A stretch of 64,000 nucleotides of DNA from Alternaria dauci (GCF_042100115.1 NC_091272.1:5022001-5086000), one strand, 5' to 3'; shown: positions 23,898 to 35,171, counted from the stretch's first letter. Translations and numbers: made by a program. The notes: generated from the sequence alone by a model not told the origin.

Positions 23898-24172
23898 GAT
23901 TTTGTTCTTTGTGAGCTAGGAGAAGGTTTGCGCGTTGTCGTGGTTGATGACGAAAATTCGGCGACTTTTGACCCGCTATCACAGCTGCTTTTTCGGGAAC
24001 ATGCGTGCGGGGTCTCTACGCTCCCGCCCCGGTGGACGCATGGGTAAGCACAGTCAGGCAGTTGACACGCCGTACATCAGTTACAACTGAGACAAATATG
24101 GTATTATTGTGCGAATGGCATAGTCGTATCGCCGGTCGACTGCATTGAAGCTGATTTTGCACAGATTGTACT

Positions 24173-25912
24173 CTATGTGCTGTGCAAAATCTCAAAACCG
24201 ACAAGATCCGGTGCGTATGTGTCTCCGTAGCCCCTGAACTCGACCGTATTCTCTGTACCTTTAACGAATCCATCAACCTCGATATGAAGCCGCAAGCTTT
24301 CTTCCCAGTTGCCGCCAGAGAGTGGGAAGGCCCATCGTTTTGCCTCGGCACCGTTGACCGCGATTGTCATGTTTCGTGTGTTGTCGCCAAACTCCCAAGC
24401 AGTAGTAAATGCATAGTCATAGTTAACGAAGTCGACTCCTACGAGGTTCTTACCAGCAGACGGAGCGCTGACATTGGAGAAGATGACGCTGCTGCCACGA
24501 TCGATATACTGGATCTTTGAGCCCGTGGGAAGACATGCTCCGCTCGCACACGGGGACACGTGCGCTGGCCCAGAGAGCGATACGTTGGCAGCGGAGTAGT
24601 AAGAGTCTGCTTTGAGCGGCGCAGCTTCAACGATGTTGGAAAGAATCCATAGTCGCAGTTCATGGCCGGCTAGATCAACTGTCTGGGAGCCAGACAAAGC
24701 ACCAACGTCCTTCGCGGCCCAAACATCGCGCGCATCAGCCGATGCTATGCCTAATGATGCAAGATCAAAGCCTACGCTTTGGGAGTCATTCTTCCAGTTC
24801 GCGATCCCAATCACTGTTCTTGATCCCGAGAGATTCCCCATCCAGATATCCCACTCTTCTTCGGTGTCGCGACGGACCAACATCGCCTGCTGAGCAAGAG
24901 GGTCTTGGTTAATGGCAATGACATCTTTGTTTTCCATAATGGCCACAGAACTCTGACTAATACGCTCGGGGTCAAGTGCAGCGCCAATGATGAGGGGCGA
25001 TTTGTTAATCGCCCACATTCCGAAGTGAAAACGCTCTTCCTCTTCTGAAAGGGCATTGAGACCGACGCTTGGACTGTTAGCAAGAAACTACAAGTATACA
25101 CAGTTTTACTCACATCAACATGTCCATGTCTGCGAACGCACCGACAGTCGTATGCCGGTAGTACGGCACGACTTGATTCGTGATGCGCCAGATGGAGCGC
25201 CACGCATTGTAAATGTCGTTGCTGATTCGCCATGTGTTGCCAATCTCAGCAGCCCATTCTCCAACATCGGTACCGATACCCCACTGGCAAACGTAGTAGT
25301 GAATATCGCGATCTACAGCTTCCAGCTCGGCCGCCATATGCTGGAAGCGTGCCGGAGACTGCGACTCCGCGGAACTAGAGTCGACCATGGTGGTATTGGA
25401 GGTAGAATAGCAGTTATCATACCTTTGCATCGTTAGCAGGGGCGCGATTCCAGCTGAGAATGTTCTTCTGGGACATACTTCAGGCTGTCTCCTCCCCACT
25501 CGGCAAAGCTCTCAGCATCCAACTGCTCAAATCCCAAACTCGCAGGCAGAACTTCTGATCCACATTGCAGGTACCCGGCGCCAGAGTAAAGACCGAAGTC
25601 CAGCCCCAGGCCATGAATGAAGTCTCCAAGCGCTTTGCCACCGGATGGAAAGAGGGTCTCATTCCACTGAAGTCTGCCCTCAGCATCTCTGTCTTCAGAC
25701 GGCCAGCCGCAGTCGACTGTTACGAAGTTGTAACCAGCCTTATCAAGGCCAAGGTCAATAAGCCCCTGTGCGCTTGTCTTGATCTTATCTTCAGACGGGA
25801 AGCAGTTCCAGGTGTTGTACGAGTTCCATCCCATAGGAGGTGTGGGTGATCTGACCGTTCTGGCTGCAGCTTGCAGGGCGAGACACGCTGAAAGGATAAG
25901 TGTAGTAGCCAT
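24173..25912 (-). CDS. Alpha-galactosidase, GH27
   Basis: Secreted enzyme removing alpha-1,6-galactose from galactomannan and raffinose-type sugars. 547 aa, exons 25479-25912, 25114-25422 and 24173-25073. The signal peptide is about residues 1-18. GH27 marks are PTPPMGWNSYNTWNCF, VDCGWP, LKYDNC (nucleophile Asp, across the first splice junction; GTATGT donor and GCTAACG branch support it), RISNDI (acid/base Asp) and DMDMLIPS. After the barrel comes a C-terminal beta-sandwich (about residues 400-547: DSYYSAANVSLSG, IQYIDRGSSVIFSNVS) resembling CBM35-type galactose-binding modules rather than the ricin-type module of AglA. Several N-x-S/T sites fit secretion. Confidence 0.92.
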
Positions 25913-26333
25913 CGTAACGAGACTTTACCGCGGAGGAGAGTCAGCGAGCACACTGGTGTTCATGGTGCCATGCCGAGCTTAATATACTGCGATCGCTTTG
26001 CTGCACGCTTCATGACCTCACGGCAAACAGCGTTCCCTCGCCATTAACCGGGCGACGGAGAAATTGGTCGCGATGCATCAGGTCCCACCTCTTGGCCCGC
26101 GTCTTCTGGCATAGCGCCGCAACTTGAATGAGCGATCGACAAATATACGAGATGCCTAGGGATAGTGGAGTTGCATTCTGGGGTTGGGTGAGGAGAAGGT
26201 CGGACGACTGCCCGCGAAGAGGGCATGCCGCGCATGGGCGCCCTGGCTAGCCGGGTGACGGAAGCCATACCCCGCCGGACTTCGCACCACCAGCCTCGCA
26301 CTTGCACCAGCGCGATCCAGTAACCGAGGCGAT
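25913..26333. other. Intergenic, alpha-galactosidase promoter
   Basis: It contains the alpha-galactosidase upstream region and the left edge of the transporter remnant. No other gene is supported. Confidence 0.5.
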
Positions 26334-26710
26334 GTGTCGAAAGAGGCCGCAAAAACACTTTCCACGGAAGCGGATGATATTGGACTAAGCAAGCATGCAG
26401 CCGCTCCTGAGTGCGAAACCATTGGAGCGTCAGCTCCCCTCGAGTACTCGTCCTTCACGCGCTCGCAGCGACGGCAGCTACAACCGCTACTCGGTCTGGC
26501 AGCTATCACGTCGCCCCTGACAGCGACCATCTATTTCCCTCTCCTGTCTCTCTTGCGCGCAAATTTTCATATTTCGGCGCAGGCCATTAACCTACAACTA
26601 CCCTGTACATTGTCTTTCAAGCCATCTTGCCGGCCATATTCGGGCCTTTGTCTCGCAGCATGGTCATCTTGATCACAGTGTATCATCCCCAACATCTCCC
26701 AGCGGTCTAA
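26334..26710 (+). pseudogene. Remnant of an MFS drug:H+ antiporter (N-terminal part)
   Basis: The first frame reads a hydrophilic leader, then YSSFTRSQRRQLQPLLGLAA and ITSPLTATIYFPLLSLL, FHISAQAINL. This matches the first transmembrane helix and following loop of Qdr/Tpo-type MFS exporters. Near 26595-26605 the similarity moves to another frame, which continues TLYIVFQAILPAIFGPLSRS, the usual second helix and start of the MFS loop. It ends soon after at TAA (26708-26710). No ATG opens the frame; the nearest start is GTG. Missing start, one frameshift and loss of some ten helices mark it as a decayed fragment. It converges on the kinase-family gene 6 bp away. Confidence 0.75.
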
Positions 26711-26716
26711 TTAACC

Positions 26717-27872
26717 TTACAGAGTATGATCTCGTTCTGATGAAAGAGAGGCCATTGCAGCCTTCTGCAGTGTCGGCGGTCTCTCGCCTTCCGGGAAAGG
26801 TGCGTACTTGTCTATCAGGAAAAGCATGTCATTGTATGCGCTGGTAGGGTGTCAGTCATGGTCCATCATCGCTGATTCCAACTTACACCTGACGGATGGC
26901 TTTGCCCTGAGCCACGTGATTGACTGAGTATATCACGTTCCAGTAAATGCTGTAGAGCCGATTACGATCGTCCCATTCGTCCTTTGGCTCGCTCGGTCCG
27001 TAATGCTTTAGGTAAGTCTTCGCATATACCTTGTTGCTGATTTTGTTGTAGTAAGGCCTCTAATCCGCCACTTCTAGCTCGTTGTGGGCATAGAAAGCAG
27101 CAGAGTCGAAGATATACACGTTGCCGCCGTCAATAGCGGTCCCGATATTACCTTCCCACAAATCACCGTGGATCAAGCTTGGCTCGATCTTACGACCTCC
27201 TTCAGTCAGTGCGTCCAGCAACCTCGGGATCACAATCTGTATGAGACGTCTCTCGGCCCTGTCAAGCCCATCCCAAGCTCCATTCAGGTCAAAATCGACG
27301 TCGATGACATGCCGCAAGAGTTTTATGAAAAACTTGGTCCATTTTTCCTCCAAGGCCACAGACTGCGACGCACGGCCTTGACACGTCGTTACATGGAATC
27401 CGTAATGCCCCGTGGGCGAGGTGCTCTCGCGATGCAGGCGGGCCAGCTTCTTACAGAGCTGATCTGGATCCGGCATTTTATCGCTCATGTCGATGTACTC
27501 AGACAAGAAAAAGTATGCTTCGGGTTCCTCGGATTTGTACCGTCCCCACGAGTGGGGTTTGGGCACTAGACACGGAGCCCACTTGTGCAGCTCAGACATC
27601 GCGTTGAATTCACCCTCTATCAACGTTCGACCATGCTTCTCGGGCGCAGACTTTAAGAAGATGCGTTCTTCCGTAGCATCCGGTAGTAGAAGGTGTAGCC
27701 TGGCAGTCACTGTCCAGGTTGACGCTCCGAATCGATGTGCCGAGAGAACCTTCGCACCCTTGGGAAACTTCTCCAAGACATTGTCGTCCACCCTGAAATC
27801 TCCGTCGTAGGACGGGTTGTCCGCCCGAGACTTGCCAATGAGAGTCTGAAGACTGGATTCCATATTCATCAT
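26717..27872 (-). pseudogene. Fructosamine-3-kinase family protein with in-frame TAG
   Basis: Family members phosphorylate fructosamine or ketosamine adducts so that the sugar falls off glycated proteins. Start at 27872 (first ATG of three close together); exon 26887-27872, 46-nt intron (GTAAGT donor), exon 26717-26840. The kinase core shows IFLKSAPEKHG, EGEFNAMSELHKWAP, FLSEYIDM, the catalytic loop HGDLWEGNIG and the metal-binding FDSAAFYAHNELE. At 27060-27062 a TAG interrupts the frame where family members have, as I recall, a conserved Trp (W-R). The frame then stays open for 98 more codons with family-like RPYYNKISNKVYAKTYL, WDDRNRLYSIYWNVIYS and YNDMLFLIDKYAPFPEGERP. Without the stop the product would be 369 aa; with it, 270 aa. 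It could be a pseudogene, a strain-specific nonsense allele, a recoded or edited transcript, or a sequence error. Confidence 0.8.
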
Positions 27873-28482
27873 GAGTAGGTACAAGTTGGATCGAAAATGT
27901 TAGACTCGCAGGTCGCTCCAGAGTCTTGTGGTGATGGAAAGTGCACATAAAAAATTTGGTGAGGGGATTTCCAGTCATAGTGAGGATTAGGCTCTGAAGT
28001 GCTCGCTATGACTCTGCACTCTGGAGGCGTATACTCATACTATCCTATCATGATTTTCACCCATGCACCCCGTTTGCGCCTCGCCTCCGCCAACTGCATC
28101 CCTCCCATGCCGATGGTACGTACACATCCAATCATTGTAGATGGAGGTGGCACACGATGAGCAGCGCATCTGTGCGGTGCGGGATATAACCGCATTGGGT
28201 GGAACTGTCACCTTGCTAAGGGCGCACTTACAACAAAGACACATTTATTCGTTAGGTCTACTTTTGCGACCGATAAGCATAGGGCAGCTGCTTTTCACTT
28301 TTTTTTGAAGCACTTTTTTGATAATGCCCAACTCCTTGAAGAAAACAGAGAATCATTTATTCATTTGGATCGAGACTTTTCAGTCCACCTCAGGATCACG
28401 AGGAGCAATCGAGAGCTACAATATTGTCACAAAAGAAAGGCTGCCGCATAAGCTCCCACTATTGAGAACCACCGAAGGTGAT
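27873..28482. other. Intergenic
   Basis: Promoter of the kinase-family gene and 3' flank of the beta-xylosidase gene. No gene is supported. Confidence 0.6.
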
Positions 28483-30807
28483 CTAATTAGCAACTGGTGA
28501 CTGCGGCCACTGATCCAGCACCGTCTCCTCACCCGTAATAGTCAATCTGAGTTCTACCTGCGTGGGCTCATCAAGCATCAACGTATACTCTCCCGGATAC
28601 ACAACCGTGTTTCCCATCTGGTCGACCCGTGCCAACGTTCCAAGCGTGAGGGCAAGTGACGCCATCTTCGTCTGACCACCAGAGATATCTCTCATCCGCG
28701 CGTAAGAAACCAGAGTCTTGAGCGGATAAGGTTCCGGTCCAGCTTCACCCTTGATGAACGCTAGAGCGACGAAATCGGACGTCCGGTTACCATTGTTCGT
28801 GACGGTAATTTGCAGTGGAGGAACGTCGCATAGATCAGGATAATTTTGCGTGCAGTTACTCATCACTTGCTGAATGTTGTAGGTAAGGCCCTCGCTACTG
28901 CTGAAGTTTGCTGTAAACGTGGTGTAGTGCAGACCAAATCCAAAGGGCTGTACGGATTCGTTGTACCAGCGGTATGTTCGACCAGGGTTCATAGCGTTGG
29001 GACGCAGACTCATATCCAACATGGAGAGATTCGTGTAACTCGCAGGATACTGCGTGATTGGTGGACGGCCAGCGACCGCATGCGCGCCAGAGATGACTCG
29101 CATGACAGCTGAGCCACCGTCTTGGCCCGGCCAGTTAGCCCAGATGATTGAGTTGACACCTTCCATGGACAAGAGAGGCGAATTATCGACCATGTCTCCC
29201 AACACAACGACGACAAGGGGCTTGCCGAGCTGAGCCAGCTTGCTGATGAGTTCGACTTGTGCGCTAGGCCAGCTGATGTCGGTACGGTCGAAGCCTTCTG
29301 CCGCTGCTGAAGTATCCAAGCCACCAAAGTAGATAATGTAGTCAGAACCTTGCGCCGCACTGATAGCATTCGTTGTCCAGTTATCTGCAGCGCTAGAGTT
29401 TTGCAAGATAGGACCTGTAGCAATAGATATGTTCAATCCGAGCTGCGTACCAGCCCAGACTGGCGTACGTAAGTAAGGAGCAGGCCCGCTGTAGATACCA
29501 GATAGCTTCGAAGAGTCATTGGCCCAGAATCCGATCATGGCGACGCTAGATCCGTTGGAGAGTGAAAGTGGAAGCGTATCATCGTTTTTGAGCATAACCA
29601 GGCCTTCTGATGCAATCTGCAGTGAAAGTCGCTGTGCCTCTGGCGTATTAACATCGTTGATGCCCAGGTCTGCATATACAGCTCCAGCACCATCGAAGTA
29701 ACCGGCGCGGACTAGCCCTTCATATTGACGCGTGAGAGCCCTGTCTATAGTAGAGATATTCATGAGTCCCTGACTCCAAGCTCCAGGAATATCAGAAGAC
29801 CCTTCGTACTCGCAGCTGTTATCCATGCCAGCGTTGAACGCCGCCGCAGTGCCCTCGGCAAGCGTATTGGTGTAGTTGTGATTCTCAGAGATATCAGCGA
29901 CGGCCTCGCAGTCGCTGGTGATGTAGTTGTTACTCTCTGTCCAATTCCAGTGGTCGCGCAAAATGGTCTGGAGAACATATGTATCAGCACACGTGGGGAC
30001 GCCGTTGACGGCATTGTAAGAACACATGAAAGATCCGACTTGCGAGTCCCGTGCACATTGCTGGAACGGAGGCATATAGTACTCTGCCAGATCCTGCATC
30101 GAAATCTTGGCGTCGAAGTGGTGGCGGTCAGTGCCGCCCCACGCCTCCATGTCGTAGCCAACGTAGTGCTTGCATGTGGCGATGATCTTCCGTTGTGCCT
30201 GGTCACCTTCCAGCCCTGCCAGGAGGCTCTTGGTGTAGCCCTTGATCCTCAGTATGTCTTCTCCTGGTGTTTCTGAGCCACGGCCCCAACGAGGATCGCG
30301 AAATGGATTGATGTCAGGAGTCCAGTAGTCCACGGGGGCCACGCCACCATTACCAAATGCACGTGCTTCGTTTCCGATAATGTTGGCAATCTGGTAGATG
30401 AGGTCATCGTCAAAGGCGGCCGACATGAGCAATGGCATAGGAAAAGAGGTAGCATTTGTAAACGGTTCGGTGAAGTTGATTCCCGGAGCTCCAGCGACAC
30501 CGTGCAGTGCCTCTCCCCACCAGTTGTAAGCTGGAAGGCCGAGTCGAGCGGCGCCCTTGGATTTGCTGCCTCCGTTAGCTCGGCAATATTTGGAACTTGC
30601 AGTGAGATTCTACCTCATCAGATTATCGAGCTTCTCTTCGGTATTCATGGCTGCGACGAGAGCGGCTGCCCTCTCGGTGGGCGTAATATTGACATCGCAG
30701 ATCTTGTTGTTTTTCAGCGGGCCATTAACACAGTCTGGACCTATCGCGTGGGTGGTCGACAACAACGTAGCACCAAGCAGAAGAATATGTGGAGTGGTAT
30801 ACACCAT
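28483..30807 (-). CDS. Exo-1,4-beta-xylosidase, GH3
   Basis: Secreted enzyme releasing xylose from xylo-oligosaccharides. 758 aa from the ATG at 30807 (an in-frame ATG at 30822 would add five residues), exons 30614-30807 and 28483-30565. Signal peptide MVYTTPHILLLGATLLSTTHA. The splice joins LDNLM to SKSKGAARLGLPAYNWWGEA, a hallmark of fungal GH3 xylosidases. Further marks: EALHGVAGAPGINF, the PFRDPRWGRGSETPGED loop and the nucleophile Asp in NYITSDCEAVADI (near residue 315). Then follow the second alpha/beta domain with VVVLGDMVDNSPL and a C-terminal fibronectin-III-like domain ending PQSPVAN. Numerous N-glycosylation sites are present. It lies in a row of minus-strand hemicellulose genes, though a decayed transporter and the kinase-family gene separate it from the others. 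Confidence 0.93.
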
Positions 30808-31225
30808 GGCTTCGACGTGCAAACTTCGGTTGGTATACGATACCTACAGGTACAATTTCTTGAGATGCCCGACCCTTTATGACATCCCTGCCGTACCGTT
30901 TCCAGAGACCATCAAACTGCCAAGGTACTCAATCATGCCGAAATAGCAGCCGGCAATGCTCTTCTCTACCTCTGGTTAAGGACGTAATAATAGACCTAGT
31001 TACCCCGCATGTACGAGACCCAGATATGCACAGTGTTGCTCCACGATCGACCCGTGAGAATAGGCGATATTCAGCCACCGGGTTCAACAAAACGCGACGT
31101 GCATATCATATCGCATCAGCTATTGTGCCTCGGCTGGCTCCAAGCGACTCTTTCATTATAACCAGAGCGCTTGAGTAGCGTAACGGCGGGTAGCTAACAA
31201 CGGCTGTAAGCGTTGCAAACAGCGC
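30808..31225. other. Intergenic
   Basis: Beta-xylosidase promoter region and 3' flank of the acetate-type transporter gene. No gene is supported. Confidence 0.55.
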
Positions 31226-32180
31226 CTAGCTACTCTGGCCATCCCTGTACTTATCCGGAAAGACTTTGCTACTCAGGTCGAACACCGGAAGTGGGCACGG
31301 TATCCCCACAGCTTCGCATGCAGTAAGAATCGCAAGGTACCAGCCCGATATCAAGCCCAGAAAGCCAAAACCGCCCGCGCAACGCAGCAACGTGTTGATG
31401 TGTTCAAGATCCGCTTCTGTCGTGGCCGATGCAACAGAAAAGTCTGCGGCAGCGATGAAGGCAAAGAGCATGACGAGACCAAAGAACGTGGCGGTGAAGA
31501 AGAGGTTCACACGAAGCGTGCCGATCAAGAAGACGAAGCTAGCGAGTACCCTGCGTGACGATTAGATGTCGGACATTCTGCGCATTTATGAACTAGGTGG
31601 GTGACGTCGCTCACATTGAGACGTTATGGAAGCCTTGAGATGCATTGTAAGCTGCGCCATTCGCGCCTCCAAGTTCCCCAAACGCGGAAGTGGTCTGGTG
31701 TATAGGATCTTGCTGATATGCCAGACTACCCCAATGGCTTCCGTATATGAGGAATACCGCCATGGGAAACGCTGATACGAATCAGTATCAAGTTAACAGC
31801 GCGCAACAAACAATTCACATACTGTTACCGAGAATGAATTCTGCGATGCCAGCAACGTTCATGGCCAAAGCACCAAAGAAATAATAGTCTGCGCTAAGCC
31901 CGACCAAACTTTGCGGAGCAACTGCGCCCTGGAAGCCACACAGGATCAGAATAGTCGAAGTATATGGGACCAGAAAACCAATGAGACCGAGCAGTGTTGG
32001 GTTGGCGAACCGTTTTGCGAGATCTCCGCGACGCGGAGCAGATGGCTGGAAAAAGAGACGCTCGTATTGCTCTGGAGACAGAGCGACGGTGACCTGGCGG
32101 CTCAAGGGCGCACCGTTGCTTGTGATTGGCAAGCCATTGTGCTCGGTCATTTCGTGGTCAATCTTTGCAGTCTCAGACAT
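31226..32180 (-). CDS. GPR1/FUN34/YaaH family acetate/ammonium transporter
   Basis: Plasma-membrane transporter family moving acetate (or exporting ammonium) in fungi. 279 aa, exons 31823-32180, 31615-31771 and 31226-31550; exon sums agree with the frame. The start at 32180 (MSETAKIDHEM) precedes a hydrophilic N-terminus of about 75 residues. The family signature NPTLLGLIGFLVPYTSTIL follows, then YYFFGALAMNVAGIAEFILG, FPMAVFLIYGSHWGSLAY, FVFLIGTLRVNLFFTATFF and a last helix GFLGLISGWYLAIL, giving six helices. The C-terminus PLPVFDLSSKVFP resembles the P-V-G-D-L-S tail of relatives. Confidence 0.92.
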
Positions 32181-32788
32181 GATGGGAGGTGATGCTTTCA
32201 ATGCCGATGATGACGGAGGTGCGGGTGCGATGAGAGGTAGAAGAGGGAGGTTGTGGAGGAGGATCAAGAGTGCATGAAAGTGTCTTCGCAGAAGGCGGAA
32301 CGATAGCTATAATACAATACCCAGAGTGCCTTCTTAGGAACGTGAGACGGCACACGGCTCAGACATGCACATCTGATCGTCGTCATCTCTCGATCGAACC
32401 GAGGCAGATTGCCGGACTCTCGCGACGTAACCCCAGATTTCTCCGCATCCGTCTCCACATTTGCCTTGATGTCCAGGCCAGACACGGGTTGTAGTATTAT
32501 CTCCGATTGAATCCGAGAGTCTTGGATGCCGCTCATTGGTGGACGGTAGGCAGGACGGCAGATCAAGCGTTGACAAGCGGTGCGAAGCATTACGTTCCGC
32601 GGACTAAGCAATGTGGCGCTAGGCAGAGAAGAGGCAATAGGCCGCGAATGACATCAATAACAAAGGCCTCTTGTTTCTGCCCTCAAAGCCGTTAGTTCTT
32701 TGTCTACGTTTACACTGATGTGTAGAACGTATTCTAACTACAGCTAAAGTCTTCTATCTTGACAGAGTAGTGCACGTACCCAAACGTA
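32181..32788. other. Intergenic
   Basis: Promoter of the transporter at 32180 and 3' flank of the F-box-like gene. No gene is supported. Confidence 0.6.
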
Positions 32789-34087
32789 TTATAATTCCCC
32801 GTTCATCACAGCAACAAAGGCACTCTCGTCGATAGGACCTGCAGTCCGCTTCCACTCTTCAATCTTCCGTTTTTCTTCCAGAATGACGGCATCGTTTGGA
32901 TCCTCCTCAGCCATGTGATGAATCGTGGCGAATGCGAATGGGACAAGACTCGGTTCTCCCCATAACCTCAGGAACTTGGCATAGCAAAAGCTCTTGTCAT
33001 GTTCTTGTGCCGGGGATGGTTTCCATGAGTGCTCAATTCCCCAGTATCCTTCCTCAGTATTGGCCCTCATGGCCTCAAATGCAGTTCCGATGCCAGGCAT
33101 AACGTCGCGGTATCCTTCTTCGAGCCACTCAAGTCCAACAGCCACGGTGTTGAGGCTGATGGTATAGTAGAGCTCCGCAACCTTTGCCACGAACGAAGAG
33201 CCGCCTTGTTCAACGAGGCGGGTCCACGTGTGCCCTTCGTGCGCCTCGTGGATGTCGGTATTGACTTGATTCTAATGCTTTAGACAACCGCGGTTTCCTT
33301 GATTGAACAGTTTCGTGCCTCGTGCCTCGATCGCTGTCCATGATTCGATCAAGGCGTCGGCGTCTTCAAATTTGTCTCGTGCAAAGTCGTCCAAAGCTGA
33401 TTGAGCCAGAGATTTTTCGATTATGCCACCGATGTCGACACGTGGCTGGTTACAGATGCCTCGGCGGAAGGGTTCCAGTAGCTGCTCTTGTATTTTGGTG
33501 GAGGAGAAGTATGTTGTCAGGGCTTCTAGTTGAAACGGAGGGTCTTTAGCGACGGGTGCGAGGTGGATGCCTACTAGCACGACGTCCATGTAGTCTTCTA
33601 GGAGGTCGTCCCCTTCCATGATAGCATGACATAGAAATTCAAGGTCTCGGAAGAGCATGACCATGTGGGCTGGCCTCAAGTGCGGTGAGGGTGGCAGGTC
33701 ATCTTCCCACTTAGGCTCGCTGTTCCCTATTGTGACGTGTACGGCATGACCTCGAAAACTCTGGACAGAAGGATAGTTATTGACTGCATGTTTGATGTCT
33801 AGAACGGGCTCGAGGGCTAGAATAGGCACGTCGTTCTTTCTGAGAATGTTTACAAAGTGTAGACCGCCATGGCTAGTCACGAGCACGAAGCGGTTACCCT
33901 TGATCATGATGTCGTAGCTTTCGGAGTATATTTGCTTGTTGACGCGCAAGATGCTCGGGCTAAAGTCCTCTTTGGAGAGCATTATGCCGCGCGTGATAGA
34001 ATCGGGTGGTGGAAAGGTACATAACAGAATGCTGTAGATGTTGTCGCGGACTTCGCGAGGGAGGTCGAGGAAGCGAAAAGGAGCCAT
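32789..34087 (-). CDS. F-box-like/hypothetical protein with in-frame TAG
   Basis: The likely start is the ATG at 34087 (MAPFRFLDLPREVRDNIY; the frame is open to an ATG at 34192). The opening FLDLPREVRDNIYSILL is an F-box-like motif common in fungal hypotheticals, followed by a predicted helical protein (ILRVNKQIYSES, LRPAHMVMLFRDLEFLCHAI). The frame meets TAG at 33272-33274 after 271 codons. It then stays open in the same frame for 160 codons to the stop at 32789, with coding-like content (TDIHEAHEGHTWTRLVEQGG, VAVGLEWLEEGYRDVM, FAFATIHHMAEEDPNDAV). An 81-nt intron from GTCTAA to an ACAAG acceptor (33204-33284) would remove the stop in frame but has a weak donor and no clear branch site. It may be one spliced gene, one nonsense allele or a shorter protein ending at 33272. 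Confidence 0.6.
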
Positions 34088-34271
34088 TTCTGCTGATGTG
34101 TCTGAGACTGTTGAAGACGATATTGGTGTTGTAGCTAACGTGGCTCCCGAGGTCAATCTATGAAAACTGGGTACGTCAGTCGTCTGGTACATTGTTAGCT
34201 AGCCACAACCGCAGATTGACGAGGCCCCGCGTCGGGTGGAACACGATGGAATCTTTGTCGAATAACATTGA

Positions 34272-34595
34272 CTACAGGCTGCCAATGGGTTTCTTGTACA
34301 CTGGAAAAATAAGATGCGTGTCGTAGTCGCACTGCACGACTTTACTGCCAGGCGGAAAGGTCAGTTTGGTTCCATCGGGCAATGTGCGTTGGTTTGGTGC
34401 GTCGCTCGCCACCATCCATTGGATGAACAGCTCCTCCGAAGGGTTCGGAGAGCGCATAAGAGCGCCGATGCCAAATAGTTACTGAATGCTGTCGAGTTGG
34501 GCTGGTGTCAGGTCGGCAGTGAGGATGGCGAGTAGACGCTCCTTGTCGCAGAGCAAGTCGGGAACGTAAACCATGATGCAAATGTCGTTTACCAT
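34272..34595 (-). pseudogene. Small unknown ORF broken by in-frame TAA
   Basis: From the ATG at 34595 (MVNDICIMVYVPDLLCDKER) the frame runs through LTPAQLDSIQ to TAA at 34479-34481. It then continues in the same frame: LFGIGALMRSPNPSEELFIQ, DGTKLTFPPGSKVVQCDYD, ending PVYKKPIGSL at 34272. If the stop were sense, the product would be 107 aa. I do not recognise the family. A GTAACT donor overlaps the stop, but the acceptors within reach break the downstream frame. The frame also extends upstream of 34595 without convincing coding character. Confidence 0.4.
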
Positions 34596-35171
34596 GCTGT
34601 GTGCTGTGATTGAGACAAAGGCAGTTCTGTTACGCGTCCGAGGCAGCCAATGACGTAAGTGCGGGTTCTGCGCATGGATGGCATGTGTGTCGCATTGATG
34701 CCTTAAGAGGTGCCTGGCTATAGCATGCGTAGTGGGGGAGCTGCAAGCCACTATGGTGCCGGCTACTAGAGATGGGGTGCATTGGCTCCATCAGTTCCGG
34801 CCCACGTTGGTGCCGCGTGTCGCTACTGATGATGCAAGGTGATGGGTGGGACGTGTGCTCTCTTCAGTGGCCAGGTGTGTGATGGAGGGCAGCGCAGGCG
34901 AAACTGGGTCGTGGTAGTGGTGGTGGTGGTGGGTGGTCTTGGTGGGCGTTGAAGGTATTAGACCCTGCTTTTGCCATGATCCCCACATGCTTTTGCCCGG
35001 CCAGCGCGCAGGAGCATGTCGCGACTATAACGCGACCGCTCTCCGTACGACCGCTCCCCTTCTGCATCAACTGCCCAACTGCCCGGCCGTCACTGCTCGC
35101 ACCACCCCGCCGGCGGCAGTGCGTGATTGCGAGTGCATTGATCAGCAGAAGCCCCTGAATCGCCGCGCGGA
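34596..35171. other. Intergenic, promoter of coiled-coil gene
   Basis: No supported gene. It holds a short TGG-repeat tract at 34911-34940 and GC-rich sequence before the ATG at 35172. Confidence 0.55.
34911..34940. repeat. TGG microsatellite
   Basis: An imperfect GTGG/TGG run about 30 bp long in the upstream region of the coiled-coil gene. Confidence 0.7.
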
